Assembly (NCBI RefSeq): GCF_020733635.1
Contig: NZ_JAJFZL010000001.1
Coordinates: 3,782,001 to 3,846,000, forward strand
DNA from: Nocardia spumae
GTDB lineage: Bacteria > Actinomycetota > Actinomycetes > Mycobacteriales > Mycobacteriaceae
Direction: 5' to 3'
DNA length: 64,000 nt
The notes below the pieces were generated by a model. The model was not told the origin of the DNA and did no database searches. It worked only from the letters and a program-made list of their open reading frames with translations. Positions 42,408 through 50,472 of this stretch are shown here, one piece after another (the first letter of the stretch is position 1; each line of letters starts with the position of its first letter). The translations under genes were made by a program, and so were the position numbers.

Positions 42408-43463
42408 CTACCAGGTGCGTGTCGCGCCCGTATCCAATGTCGCGCTCTTGTGCCGCCAGTGCGGCTCCTTGTCCACGGTGCGGCCGGTGATGTGGCGCAG
42501 GCTGCGAATCACCGAGCCGTACAGTCCCGACGCCGTCGAGGACAGCTTTCCCCCGGGCGGCTCGTCCATGAACGGCATGAATTTGTCCGGGAATCCCGGC
42601 ATGGTGCATCCGATGCAGATACCGCCCACATTCGGGCACCCACCCACGCCGTTGATCCAACCGCGTTTGGGCACATTGCATTTCACCACCGGACCCCAGC
42701 AGCCCAGTTTCACGATGCATTTGGGTGAACCGTATTCGTCGGCGAAGTCACCCTGCTCGTAATAGCCCGCGCGATCGCAGCCCTCGTGCACGGTCGCGCC
42801 GAAGAGCCATTTGGGACGCAGGACCTCGTCGAGCGGGATCATCGGCGCCTGACCGGTCGCCATGTAGAGCAGATAGGTCAGCGTTTCCGACAGATTGTCC
42901 GGCTGGATCGGGCATCCGGGAACGCAGACGATGGGAATGTCGGCCTTGGATTTCCAGTCCCAGCCCAGATAGTCCGGGACTCCCATCGCCCCGGTCGGAT
43001 TACCGGCCATCGCGTGGATACCGCCGTAGGTGGCGCAGGTGCCCACCGCGACGACCGCGGTCGCTTTCGGCGCCAGCCGGTCCAGCCATTCACTGGTGGT
43101 CATCGGCTGATCGGTGTCCGGGTTGTTGCCGAATCCGCACCAGTATCCCTCGGTGTGCAACTTCTCGTTCGGTATCGATCCTTCGACGACCAGGACGAAC
43201 GGCTCGAGTTCGCCGCGATCGGCCTTGAAGAACCATTCGAGGAAGTCGTCGGCTCCCCCGGTCGGGCCGCACTCGAAATCGATGAGCGGCCAATGTACGG
43301 CGATCTTGGGTAGACCGGGCAGGGCGCCCAGTGCGATTTCTTCGACACTGGGCTGGGTGGCGGCAGTCAGCGCCACCGAATCGCCGTCACAACTGAGGCC
43401 GGCGTTGATCCACAAGACGTGTATCAGCGTTTCCTCGGCCCGAACTGCTTCCTTCGTGGGCAT
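42408..43463 (-). CDS. hhyS: [NiFe]-hydrogenase small subunit, group 1h (HhyS)
   Basis: 351 residues. There is no twin-arginine signal: the protein starts MPTKEAVRAEETLIHVLWIN and goes straight into the flavodoxin-like domain. The proximal cluster region reads LSCDGDSVAL, with Asp where standard small subunits have a further Cys, as reported for the Ralstonia group 1h enzyme. Later Cys are in GTCATYGG, VPGCPIQPD, HEGCDRAG, KLGCWGPVVKCNVPKRGW, GGCPNVGGICIGCTMPGF. Database records often misname such proteins HypE. It carries electrons from the NiFe site to the acceptor. A CRP-like palindrome lies 63 bp upstream of the start. Confidence 0.95.
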   Translation of the reverse strand: MPTKEAVRAEETLIHVLWINAGLSCDGDSVALTAATQPSVEEIALGALPGLPKIAVHWPLIDFECGPTGGADDFLEWFFKADRGELEPFVLVVEGSIPNEKLHTEGYWCGFGNNPDTDQPMTTSEWLDRLAPKATAVVAVGTCATYGGIHAMAGNPTGAMGVPDYLGWDWKSKADIPIVCVPGCPIQPDNLSETLTYLLYMATGQAPMIPLDEVLRPKWLFGATVHEGCDRAGYYEQGDFADEYGSPKCIVKLGCWGPVVKCNVPKRGWINGVGGCPNVGGICIGCTMPGFPDKFMPFMDEPPGGKLSSTASGLYGSVIRSLRHITGRTVDKEPHWRHKSATLDTGATRTW

Positions 43464-43504
43464 GAGTTTGCCGCCTTCCCGAACCGGGCGGGGGCTGGCC
43501 GATC

Positions 43505-43517
43505 CGGCTCGAAGCCG
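43505..43517. promoter_or_regulatory. 13-bp dyad upstream of hhyS
   Basis: CGGCTTCGAGCCG on the minus strand is a perfect 5-bp inverted repeat around TCG, about 42 bp upstream of the hhyS start codon and just downstream of the CRP-like site. It could be a leader hairpin or an operator half-site; no protein is assigned. Confidence 0.35.
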
Positions 43518-43525
43518 TCACGATC

Positions 43526-43541
43526 TGTGATACAGACCACA
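43526..43541 (-). promoter_or_regulatory. CRP/GlxR-type binding site upstream of hhySL
   Basis: TGTGGTCTGTATCACA on the minus strand fits the TGTG-N8-CACA consensus of CRP-family regulators; actinobacterial GlxR/Cmr prefers TGTGA-N6-TCACA, and one arm matches fully. It lies in the 83-bp gap between hypB and hhyS, 63 bp before the start codon, a normal place for an activator or repressor. Group 1h hydrogenases are induced by carbon limitation, so cAMP-linked control would make sense, but this is inference. Confidence 0.6.
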
Positions 43542-43546
43542 TCAGT

Positions 43547-44392
43547 TTAGGCCGGTCGGTTTGTTGCGACAACAGCTGTTGACGCTTCATTCGATCGGTA
43601 CTGCTCGCGCAGCCACCGGTACCAGTCCGACATTCCTGTTCCCGTCGCGGCCGAGACCGGCAGGATCGTCACATCGGGATTGACCGAACGCGCGTACTCC
43701 GAGCACCGATCCAGATCGAAATCGACATAGGGCAGCAGATCCACCTTGTTGATCAGAACCAGGCCCGCCGCGGCGAACATGTGCGGATACTTCAGCGGTT
43801 TGTCGGTTCCCTCGGTAACAGAGACGATGACCACTTTGGCCCGCTCACCGAGATCGAACAGAGCCGGGCACACCAGATTTCCGACGTTCTCGATGAAGAC
43901 GACCGATCCCGCGGGCGGATCCAGCGTATCGAGCGCCTGCCGCACCATCTGCGCGTCCAGGTGGCATCCCGCGCCGGTATTGATCTGCACCACCCGGCAA
44001 CCGGTGGCCCGGATCCGGTCCGCGTCGAGCAGGGTCTCCTGATCACCCTCTATCACCGCGATCGGGATATCGGCGCAATCGCGCACGGTCCGCTCCAGCA
44101 GGGTGGTCTTCCCCGCCCCGGGCGAGCTGGTCATATTGAGCGCCACGATGTTCTGCGCGGCCAGCCACTGCCGATTTCGCTGTGCCAGTTCATCGTTCTT
44201 GGCCAGCACCTTCTCCTCGAGGGTGACGGTCTCGGTCACCGGAAGGTGGATATGTTCATCGCCGCCGGCGTGGCTGTGACCGCCCGGCCCGTGGTCGTGC
44301 ACATGGCCGACTTCGTGGTCGTGGTCGTGGTCGTGGTCGTGCGGGACGGTGATCACGGCAGTGTCGTCTCCGCATCCGCAGGTTGCGCACAT
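43547..44392 (-). CDS. hypB: Hydrogenase nickel incorporation GTPase HypB
   Basis: 281 residues. N-terminal [10 protein letters not shown] is a Cys-rich nickel site; a His/Asp-rich stretch (about 18-50, with four HD repeats and [11 protein letters not shown]) stores metal. The SIMIBI GTPase core has [15 protein letters not shown] (P loop), [19 protein letters not shown] and INKVDLLPY. It inserts nickel into the large subunit together with HypA, driven by GTP. The hypA gene overlaps its 5' end by 40 nt. The repeated histidine codons form a (GTGGTC)n run on the plus strand around 44316-44340. Confidence 0.95.
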   Translation of the reverse strand: MCATCGCGDDTAVITVPHDHDHDHDHEVGHVHDHGPGGHSHAGGDEHIHLPVTETVTLEEKVLAKNDELAQRNRQWLAAQNIVALNMTSSPGAGKTTLLERTVRDCADIPIAVIEGDQETLLDADRIRATGCRVVQINTGAGCHLDAQMVRQALDTLDPPAGSVVFIENVGNLVCPALFDLGERAKVVIVSVTEGTDKPLKYPHMFAAAGLVLINKVDLLPYVDFDLDRCSEYARSVNPDVTILPVSAATGTGMSDWYRWLREQYRSNEASTAVVATNRPA

Positions 44393-44724
44393 GGATCACT
44401 CACCTCCATCGAACGGATTCGCAGTTCGCGGCCCGCGACGAGTTCGACGTCGGCGCTGCCGCATCCACACAGCAGGATCGGGTCGCGCAGGGTGAAATCG
44501 GCGCCGCAGCGTCGGCAGCGCGCCCGGCCCGGTACCGGCTCGATCGACAGCCGCGCGCCCTCGGCCACCGTGCCCTCGGCGGCCAGGTCGAAGCAGAATC
44601 GCAGCGCATCGGGGACGACCGCGCACAGATCCCCCACCGCGACGGTCACGCTGTGAACTCGCCGTCCCGCCGCGTTGCGCTCTATTCCGCCGATGATCGC
44701 CTCGGCGATCGCCAACTCGTGCAT
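44353..44724 (-). CDS. hypA: Hydrogenase nickel insertion protein HypA
   Basis: 123 residues: [13 protein letters not shown] with the nickel-binding His2, and a zinc site made by [10 protein letters not shown] and [10 protein letters not shown] near the C-terminus. The second half of the zinc site is CGCG instead of the common CPxC. It supplies Ni to HypB. It is the first gene of the hydrogenase transcript, with an AT-rich dyad 45 bp upstream. Confidence 0.95.
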   Translation of the reverse strand: MHELAIAEAIIGGIERNAAGRRVHSVTVAVGDLCAVVPDALRFCFDLAAEGTVAEGARLSIEPVPGRARCRRCGADFTLRDPILLCGCGSADVELVAGRELRIRSMEVSDPCAQPADAETTLP

Positions 44725-44768
44725 GCGATATCTCGATTCCTCCGTCAGCCGGGATCGTCGATCGCCAC

Positions 44769-44785
44769 GTAGTGATCAACATTAC
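44769..44785. promoter_or_regulatory. Imperfect dyad upstream of hypA
   Basis: GTAGT and ATTAC (near-complementary arms, one mismatch) flank GATCAAC in an AT-rich patch 45 bp before the hypA start. It contains a half-site TTGAT on the minus strand, as in FNR/CRP-type regulators, but a full FNR box is not present. Possible promoter/operator of the hydrogenase operon. Confidence 0.3.
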
Positions 44786-45024
44786 TCGCGCACCGGGCGG
44801 CTGATCGGTTTACTCGGAATTCGCTGAACTCTGCCGGGAGCGTCGTCTGCGGCCGCTCGCCGCGGAGGGCGAACCGCAGATCACCGAGCTGCCGGGTCGG
44901 AGCGGGCAGATCTCGGACTCCCGGAAAAGTCGCCGTCGGCGGGCGACGGTACGGACCCACCGGCCCGGCGAGCGCGGCTAACCGGCGCGCCCCGGACCGC
45001 GCCCGCCGCGCTTACCATGATGGA

Positions 45025-46056
45025 ATGAGTTCTCGTGCAGTGCATTTCGTCGGCAGCTTCCCCGCCGACGGCACGGAAACCGCTATGCGCGCGATGCTGG
45101 ACGGTAGCGCTGGTCGGCTCCGGACCCTGCCGACCGGTGAAACTCGGCGCTACGAACTCTATGTCGTGCCCATTCTGGACGATCTGGTGACGCAGGGAAA
45201 GCTGGAGGTCGTACGCCCGGGTCAGTGGCGCTCGCTCATCGACCGGACGGTCTACCGGGTCCCGCGCGGTGTCGAATTCCGTGGTGACGACATCGATCTC
45301 GGCTATCTGCGCGAGGCCGAGGAGGCCTGGCCGATCTTCGAGCGGTTGCGAGCGGAGTACGACCGGCCCGATCTGGCGCTCCAACTCGGGATGCCCACCG
45401 CTCTCACGCTCGCGGCCATCGCGCTGGGACCGAAGGGCGCGATATCGCGTCGGCAGGCGTTTCTGGAGGCGACGGTGCGGGATGTGGCCGCGATTCGCGA
45501 GCTGGCCGGCGACGATGTCGTCATCCAGTTGGAGGCCACCGCCGAACTCGTGCTCACCGCCCGCGGCGGCCCGCTGAGCCGCTCGGTGGAACGGGCGTTG
45601 CGCCTCGGCGCCGGTATCGCCGAGCTGGCCGCCGCGACGCCCGCGGGCACCCGGATCGGCGTCCATCTGTGCCTGGGGAGTCTGCGCAACAAAGCAGCCG
45701 CCGCCGCACACGCCCGGCCGGTCGTGGAACTGGCCAATTCGCTGGTCCGGCACTGGCCCGAGAACCGAACGCTGGAGTACGTGCACGCACCGTTCGCCGC
45801 GGGCGACCACGCACCGCCGACCGGCGCCCGGTTCTACCGGCGGCTGGCCGATCTGTCGCTGCCGGTGGGCACCCGGTTCTACCCGGGTCTGGTGCACGAT
45901 GCGCCCACGGTCGCGCAGCAACAGGCGACGCTGGCCGATATCGAGGCCGCGCTGGGCGCACCCGTCGACGGCGTCGCCGCTCCGTGTGGACTCGGCAGGC
46001 GGTCCCGGCCGGTAGCCGAGGACCTCATTGCCCGCGCCGCCCGACTCGCCGACTGA
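45025..46056 (+). CDS. MetE/UROD-like (cobalamin-independent methionine synthase fold) protein
   Basis: 343 residues. The motif VHFVGSFPADGTETAMRAML at the start, GMPTALTLAAIALG in the middle, VVIQLEATAELV and the C-terminal AAPCGLGRRS fit the TIM-barrel UROD/MetE-like superfamily. MetE itself is much longer and has HxCx26C zinc ligands, which are not clearly complete here; a Cys in AAPCGLG is the best match to the second ligand. It may be a methyltransferase for a sulfur compound. It is divergent from hypA by 300 bp and is probably unrelated to the hydrogenase. Confidence 0.7.
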   Translation: MSSRAVHFVGSFPADGTETAMRAMLDGSAGRLRTLPTGETRRYELYVVPILDDLVTQGKLEVVRPGQWRSLIDRTVYRVPRGVEFRGDDIDLGYLREAEEAWPIFERLRAEYDRPDLALQLGMPTALTLAAIALGPKGAISRRQAFLEATVRDVAAIRELAGDDVVIQLEATAELVLTARGGPLSRSVERALRLGAGIAELAAATPAGTRIGVHLCLGSLRNKAAAAAHARPVVELANSLVRHWPENRTLEYVHAPFAAGDHAPPTGARFYRRLADLSLPVGTRFYPGLVHDAPTVAQQQATLADIEAALGAPVDGVAAPCGLGRRSRPVAEDLIARAARLAD

Positions 46057-46131
46057 CCGAAGACCGGGCGATACGGTGCGGCGGACCGTCCCGCGGAAGC
46101 GCAATCGCGGCCGCCGGCACCCCGCAGTGGC

Positions 46132-46782
46132 CTACCCGGTGCCGATCTCGTCCCCGTGCGGCTGCTGCCGTAGGGCGAGAGCGAGTTCGACATGCCCGTT
46201 GTCTAGCAGAAATCCCAGGAACAGTGCCCGGAAGGCCGCGTGCACGGACTCGGCCGGCAGTGCGCCCGGCACGGCCAGTTCGTGGAGCGCCAGCCCGTGC
46301 GCCAACGCGGTGAAAGCCGGTGCCGCGGTGTCGGGTTCGGGCCCGCCTGCCGCCCGCACACCCGCGGCGGCCACCCGCCGGGCGGCGGTCAGAGCGCGGG
46401 CGGCGGCATCGCCGAACTCCGGATGACGCGCGGCGTGCAGGTACGCCTCGAACAGGGCGAGCGTTTCCGGAGTGCGCGGCGCGGCGGTGGCGGCCAGGGC
46501 CGCCGCGACCTCGTCGGGCGTGCTCCGCGCCATGGCGAGGGTCTCCGCGAGGGCGACCTGGGCATCGGCATCGGCTTCGGTGTGCACGCGCAACGCTTCC
46601 TCGGTGAGCGCGTCGATCGAGTCGAAGAAATAGCCGACGGTGGTCAGTGGCAGACCGGCCTGCTCGGTCACCGCGCGATGGGTCACCCCGGAGGCGCCGA
46701 CGGCAGCGGCCACTTCGACGGCGGCCTTCAGCAGGGCTTCGCGCCGAGCCATGGCGCTCGGACGGTGGCGGCGCGTGGTCAC
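46132..46782 (-). CDS. TetR family transcriptional regulator
   Basis: 216 residues from GTG 46782. The N-terminal helix-turn-helix is REALLKAAVEVAAAVGASGVTHRAVTEQAGLPLTTVGYFFDS. The C-terminal helices are long and Ala-rich. It is divergent from the amidase gene, with a perfect inverted repeat between. Residues in the upstream frame before 46782 are not TetR-like. The effector is unknown, plausibly the substrate of the divergent amidase. Confidence 0.9.
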   Translation of the reverse strand: MTTRRHRPSAMARREALLKAAVEVAAAVGASGVTHRAVTEQAGLPLTTVGYFFDSIDALTEEALRVHTEADADAQVALAETLAMARSTPDEVAAALAATAAPRTPETLALFEAYLHAARHPEFGDAAARALTAARRVAAAGVRAAGGPEPDTAAPAFTALAHGLALHELAVPGALPAESVHAAFRALFLGFLLDNGHVELALALRQQPHGDEIGTG

Positions 46783-46812
46783 GCCGACCACCCTAGAGCA
46801 GATCTGGAAACT

Positions 46813-46844
46813 CTTACAGAATCGCTCTGGGCAAAGTCTGTAAG
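46813..46844. promoter_or_regulatory. TetR operator dyad between tetR and amidase
   Basis: CTTACAGA (46813-46820) and TCTGTAAG (46837-46844) are perfect reverse complements separated by 16 bp, centred between the divergent genes. The half-sites are AT-rich for this genome. The arrangement fits a pair of TetR dimers or one large operator controlling both promoters. Confidence 0.65.
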
Positions 46845-46864
46845 TTCTTCTAGTCTTGACCGGC

Positions 46865-48283
46865 ATGACGTCCATCCACGCCTTCCGCGACGACGCACTC
46901 GGCGAGCACGATGCGGTCGCCCTCGCCGAACTGGTTCGCGACGGCGCGGTGAGTCCCCGGGAACTCGCCGCCGCCGCTATCGACCGGGCCCGCCTGGTCG
47001 ACGCCCGGTTGCACGCGGTCGCGCACCCGGCTTTCGACGCTCCCCGCTACGGCGCCCGGTCCGAGGCCGCCCTCCACGGCGTACCGACGTTCATCAAGGA
47101 CAACACCGATGTCGCGGGCATGCCGACCAACCACGGCAGCGAGGCCTTCCGCGCCCGGCCCGCCGGCAAGGACGGCGCCTACACCGCACAGTTTCTCGGC
47201 ACCGGCCTCACCCTCATCGGCAAATCCCGCCTGCCGGAGTTCGGTTTCAACGCCACCACCGAGTTCATGACCGAACCGCCGACGCGAAACCCGTGGAATC
47301 CGGATCATTCGATCGGCGCGTCCTCGGGCGGATCGGCTGCACTCGTCGCGGCGGGTGTCGTCCCGATCGCCCATGCCAACGACGGTGGTGGGTCGATCCG
47401 CATCCCGGCCGCCTGCGGCGGGCTCGTCGGACTCAAACCGAGTCGCGGCCGCCACATCGATGGTGAACAAGTCGCCCACGTGCCGATTCACATGATCTCC
47501 GAGGGCGTGCTCACCCGCACCGTCCGCGACACAGCCGCCTTCGTCGCCGCGGCCGAGAACTATTGGCGCAACCCGAAACTCGCGCCCATCGGCGACGTGT
47601 GCGGGCCCGCCCGCCGCCGCCTGCGGGTGGGACTGGTGATGGACAGCGTGACCGGCGCCCGGGTCGACGACCCCACCCGCGCCGCGGTCGAGCGCACCGC
47701 GGCGCTACTGGAGCAGGCCGGGCATATCGTCGAGCCGATCGCGCTACCGGTGACCGGGCAGTTCGCCACCGACTTCGTCCAGTACTGGGCGTTGCTGGCC
47801 GAACTCGCGGTCAGCACCGGCAAACTCATCCTCGACCGATCCTTCCGGGCCGCCGCCACCGACGGCCTGACCCAGGGCCTGCGCGCCCATCACCGCCGCA
47901 CCTGGCAGCGCACCCCGGGTGCGCTGCGCCGGCTGCGCCGCATCCCCGACACCTATGCGCGTATGTTCGCACGGCACGAAGTCGTTGTCTCGCCGGTACT
48001 TTCGCACTCGGCTCCGAAACTCGGCTTCATCGCGCCGACCGTGCCGTTCCCCGAGTTGATCGACCGGCTCACCAACTACGTGGCCTATACGCCACTGAAC
48101 AACATCGCCGGTACCCCGGCGGTCTCGCTGCCGATGGGCCGCACCGACGACGGACTGCCGGTCGGTGTGCAGCTGTCCGGCGCGTACGGAGATGAACGCA
48201 CACTGATCGAACTGGCGTATCTGCTCGAGGCCGAACATCCCTTCCCGCGGATCGAGCGGTCCAGTAGCGCGGCGCTCACCTAA
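46865..48283 (+). CDS. Amidase-signature family hydrolase
   Basis: 472 residues from ATG 46865. The catalytic triad is complete: Lys78 in TFIKDN, cis-Ser153 in GASSGGSAA, and nucleophile Ser177 in NDGGGSIRI. It is divergent from a TetR gene with a shared dyad. Its stop overlaps the convergent sigma factor stop. It differs from the amidase at 22245-23678, which has Thr in place of the cis-Ser. Substrate unknown; no Gat operon partners. Confidence 0.9.
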   Translation: MTSIHAFRDDALGEHDAVALAELVRDGAVSPRELAAAAIDRARLVDARLHAVAHPAFDAPRYGARSEAALHGVPTFIKDNTDVAGMPTNHGSEAFRARPAGKDGAYTAQFLGTGLTLIGKSRLPEFGFNATTEFMTEPPTRNPWNPDHSIGASSGGSAALVAAGVVPIAHANDGGGSIRIPAACGGLVGLKPSRGRHIDGEQVAHVPIHMISEGVLTRTVRDTAAFVAAAENYWRNPKLAPIGDVCGPARRRLRVGLVMDSVTGARVDDPTRAAVERTAALLEQAGHIVEPIALPVTGQFATDFVQYWALLAELAVSTGKLILDRSFRAAATDGLTQGLRAHHRRTWQRTPGALRRLRRIPDTYARMFARHEVVVSPVLSHSAPKLGFIAPTVPFPELIDRLTNYVAYTPLNNIAGTPAVSLPMGRTDDGLPVGVQLSGAYGDERTLIELAYLLEAEHPFPRIERSSSAALT

Positions 48284-49170
48284 CGGCTGATTCGCCGCGG
48301 CACCGCCACGGTGAGCAGTTTGTCGGGATTGCGGATGGCGTAGAGGGTGGCGATCTTCCCATCCGCGATCTCGATCAGGTAGACCCCGGCCGGACGGCCC
48401 TCGCGATAGACCGCCAGGGCCGGCGCATGGTTGCAGTTGACCATCTCGATCCGCAGGTCCGGCGTCGACTTGCGGAACAGATCCAGCAGGTACCGGGCTA
48501 CCCGCTCGGCGCCGACCACCGGCCGGCGCGCGGCGAGGGCCTTGCCGCCGCTGTCGGCGATGAACATGGCGTCCGGCGCCAGCATCGAGAGCAGGCCGTC
48601 CACATCGCCGGTGGTCGTCGCCGCCATGAACTGTTCGGTGATCCGCGTGATCGCGCCGGCGTCGACCGGTTCGAAGCGCCGGCGCCGCGCCTGTACGTGC
48701 CCGCGGGCACGGTGCGCCACCTGCCGCACCGTCGTCACCGATTTGCCGACGGCCGCGGCGATCTCGTCGTAGTCGAATCCGAACACCTCGCGCAGGACGA
48801 ACACCACGCGTTCGTCGGGGCCGAGGGTTTCCAGCACGACGAGCATCGCCATCGACACCGATTCGGCCAGCACCATATCCGCCGATGCGTCCTGCTCGTC
48901 GATCAGCAGCGGCTCCGGCAGCCAGGGGCCGATGTAGTCCTCACGGCGGCGAGCTCCGGCCCGCAGGGTGTTGAGCGCCTGGCGCGTCACCAGCCGCGCC
49001 AGATAGGACCTGGTGTCGCGCACGGTCGTCAGGTCGACCGTCGACCACCGCAGGTAGCTCTCCTGCAGCACATCGTCGGATTCGGTTGCCGAGCCGAGGA
49101 TTTCGTAGACGATGGTGAACAGCAGCGGCCGCAGCAGCGTGAACCGCGCGGCATGCTCGTCGGCCGTCAC
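48280..49170 (-). CDS. ECF sigma factor, ECF41 type (SigJ-like) with C-terminal SnoaL domain
   Basis: 296 residues from GTG 49170, overlapping the upstream flavoprotein stop (GTGA). Region 2 is FTIVYEILGSATESDDVLQESYLRWSTVD, region 4 is LREVFGFDYDEIAAAVGKSVTTVRQVAHRAR. After it, residues about 185-290 form a SnoaL/NTF2-like domain (ITEQFMAATTTGDVDGLLSMLAPDAMFIADSGGK), the hallmark of ECF41 sigma factors, which have no anti-sigma partner but use this fused domain. ECF41 genes are normally next to a redox or epimerase gene they control; here a flavoprotein precedes it. Confidence 0.9.
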   Translation of the reverse strand: MTADEHAARFTLLRPLLFTIVYEILGSATESDDVLQESYLRWSTVDLTTVRDTRSYLARLVTRQALNTLRAGARRREDYIGPWLPEPLLIDEQDASADMVLAESVSMAMLVVLETLGPDERVVFVLREVFGFDYDEIAAAVGKSVTTVRQVAHRARGHVQARRRRFEPVDAGAITRITEQFMAATTTGDVDGLLSMLAPDAMFIADSGGKALAARRPVVGAERVARYLLDLFRKSTPDLRIEMVNCNHAPALAVYREGRPAGVYLIEIADGKIATLYAIRNPDKLLTVAVPRRISR

Positions 49171-50348
49171 GAGGGTGCGCCCGCCGATGCGGGCGCCGCC
49201 TGCGCGGGCCGCGGGCCGCCCTTCGGCCAGAACATCGAACCGGGTTTGCGGGCCTCCCTGCGGATCTTCCCCACACCGAACGTGCAGGTCATCTCCTTGA
49301 TCCTGGCACCCATGCGGCCGCCGATGTAGAGGTTGACGGCGGTGTCGTCCTTGCGGGCGAGCTGCCGGATACCGGCACGACGGCCGAGACTGACACATGT
49401 TCCGACGAGGGCCTGATCGATCACCGCGGGCTGGGTCCCCGCGATCCGGCTCAGCACGGTGTCGGCGGCCTGTGCCCCGAGTGCGCCCGCGGCCTGTGAG
49501 CACATCCGCAACGGCTGCCCCGACGGCGCCGCGGCGTCGCCGGTCGCGACGACTCGGCTGTCGTCGATACTGGTCAGGGTCTCGTCGGTCAGCAGCCGGC
49601 CCACGGCATCGGTGCGCAATCCGCTCGCCGCCGCCAACCTCGGCACGCCGAAACCGGTCGTCCAGATGGTGAGCGCGCTGGGACACACCGCACCCCCGCC
49701 GAGGACCACCGCATCCGGCCGGACCTCGGTCACCACATCGCCCTCGAGCACCGTGACATTGTGCCGCGAAAGCCATTTCGCGACATAGCGACGGCCCGCC
49801 GGACTCAGCGACGGCATCAGCGTCGAGCCGCAGACCAAGGTCACCGACCGTCCCTGTTCGGTCAGTTCCGCGGCGGTCTCGATACCGGTCGGCCCCCCGC
49901 CGACCACGGTGATCGGCGCATCGGGGGAAAGCTCTTCCAAGCGGGAGCGGATTGTCCGGGCGTTCTCGAATTCGGCGAGGGCGACAGCGAATTCGGCCGC
50001 CCCCGGCACCGACGGTATCGCGGCGGTGCTGCCGACCGCGTAGACGACATGGTCGTAATCGAGTACGCGGCCCGATTCGAGCCGCACGGTGCGGGCCGCG
50101 GTATCGATCCGGGAGGCCGTATCGACGATCAGCCGGATGCCCTCGCCGAGCAGAGTGCCGTAGTCGAGGGTCGCCTCCCCGGTGCCCGCGACGAGCTGAT
50201 GCAGCCGGACCCTGTCCACGAAATGCGGACGGGGGTTGACCACCGCGATGTCGATATCCGGTCGCATTCGCAGGTGGTTGGCCGCGACCGTTCCGGCGTA
50301 GCCGCCGCCGATGACGAGGACCCTGTGGTGTGTGTGCTGTTCGCTCAT
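49167..50348 (-). CDS. FAD-dependent NAD(P)H oxidoreductase (NDH-2/AIF-like), ECF41 partner
   Basis: 393 residues from ATG 50348. Two dinucleotide-binding folds: VLVIGGGYAGTVAANHLR at the start and ITVVGGGPTGIETAAELTEQGRSV centrally, with VVATGDAAAPSGQPLR near the flavin pyrophosphate. The type-II-dehydrogenase-like fold lacks a clear C-terminal membrane anchor. It is co-transcribed with, and overlaps, the ECF41 sigma gene, matching the known ECF41 genomic context with an oxidoreductase. Electron acceptor unknown. Confidence 0.87.
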   Translation of the reverse strand: MSEQHTHHRVLVIGGGYAGTVAANHLRMRPDIDIAVVNPRPHFVDRVRLHQLVAGTGEATLDYGTLLGEGIRLIVDTASRIDTAARTVRLESGRVLDYDHVVYAVGSTAAIPSVPGAAEFAVALAEFENARTIRSRLEELSPDAPITVVGGGPTGIETAAELTEQGRSVTLVCGSTLMPSLSPAGRRYVAKWLSRHNVTVLEGDVVTEVRPDAVVLGGGAVCPSALTIWTTGFGVPRLAAASGLRTDAVGRLLTDETLTSIDDSRVVATGDAAAPSGQPLRMCSQAAGALGAQAADTVLSRIAGTQPAVIDQALVGTCVSLGRRAGIRQLARKDDTAVNLYIGGRMGARIKEMTCTFGVGKIRREARKPGSMFWPKGGPRPAQAAPASAGAPS

Positions 50349-50356
50349 GCCCCCAA

Positions 50357-50383
50357 GACACCGCGCGCGGCCGAAATATGACA
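50357..50383 (-). promoter_or_regulatory. Candidate ECF41-type promoter
   Basis: On the minus strand, TGTCATA (50383-50377) and TGTC (50360-50357) are 16 nt apart, 9 bp before the flavoprotein start. ECF41 promoters are described as TGTCACA then CGTC, so both boxes match with one change each. A second similar box, CGTCACA, lies at 50398-50392. Autoregulation is expected for ECF41 loci but is inferred here. Confidence 0.4.
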
Positions 50384-50472
50384 TGCCAGGATGTGACGCG
50401 CGCCACGGTTCAGTGGTGTGTGCGGACCGCCGCGACCCGGCCGCCCGCACACCCCTCCTCCGATCGCGCCGG

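Noticed and set aside
40599-43463. Hydrogenase as group 2a (Huc type)
   Set aside because: The small subunit has LSCDGDSVAL, HWPLIDFECG-type blocks and no Huc-like start, and no HucM-like gene was found; it fits group 1h.
44769-44785. FNR box upstream of hypA
   Set aside because: Only one TTGAT half-site is present; the second half does not match ATCAA at the right spacing.
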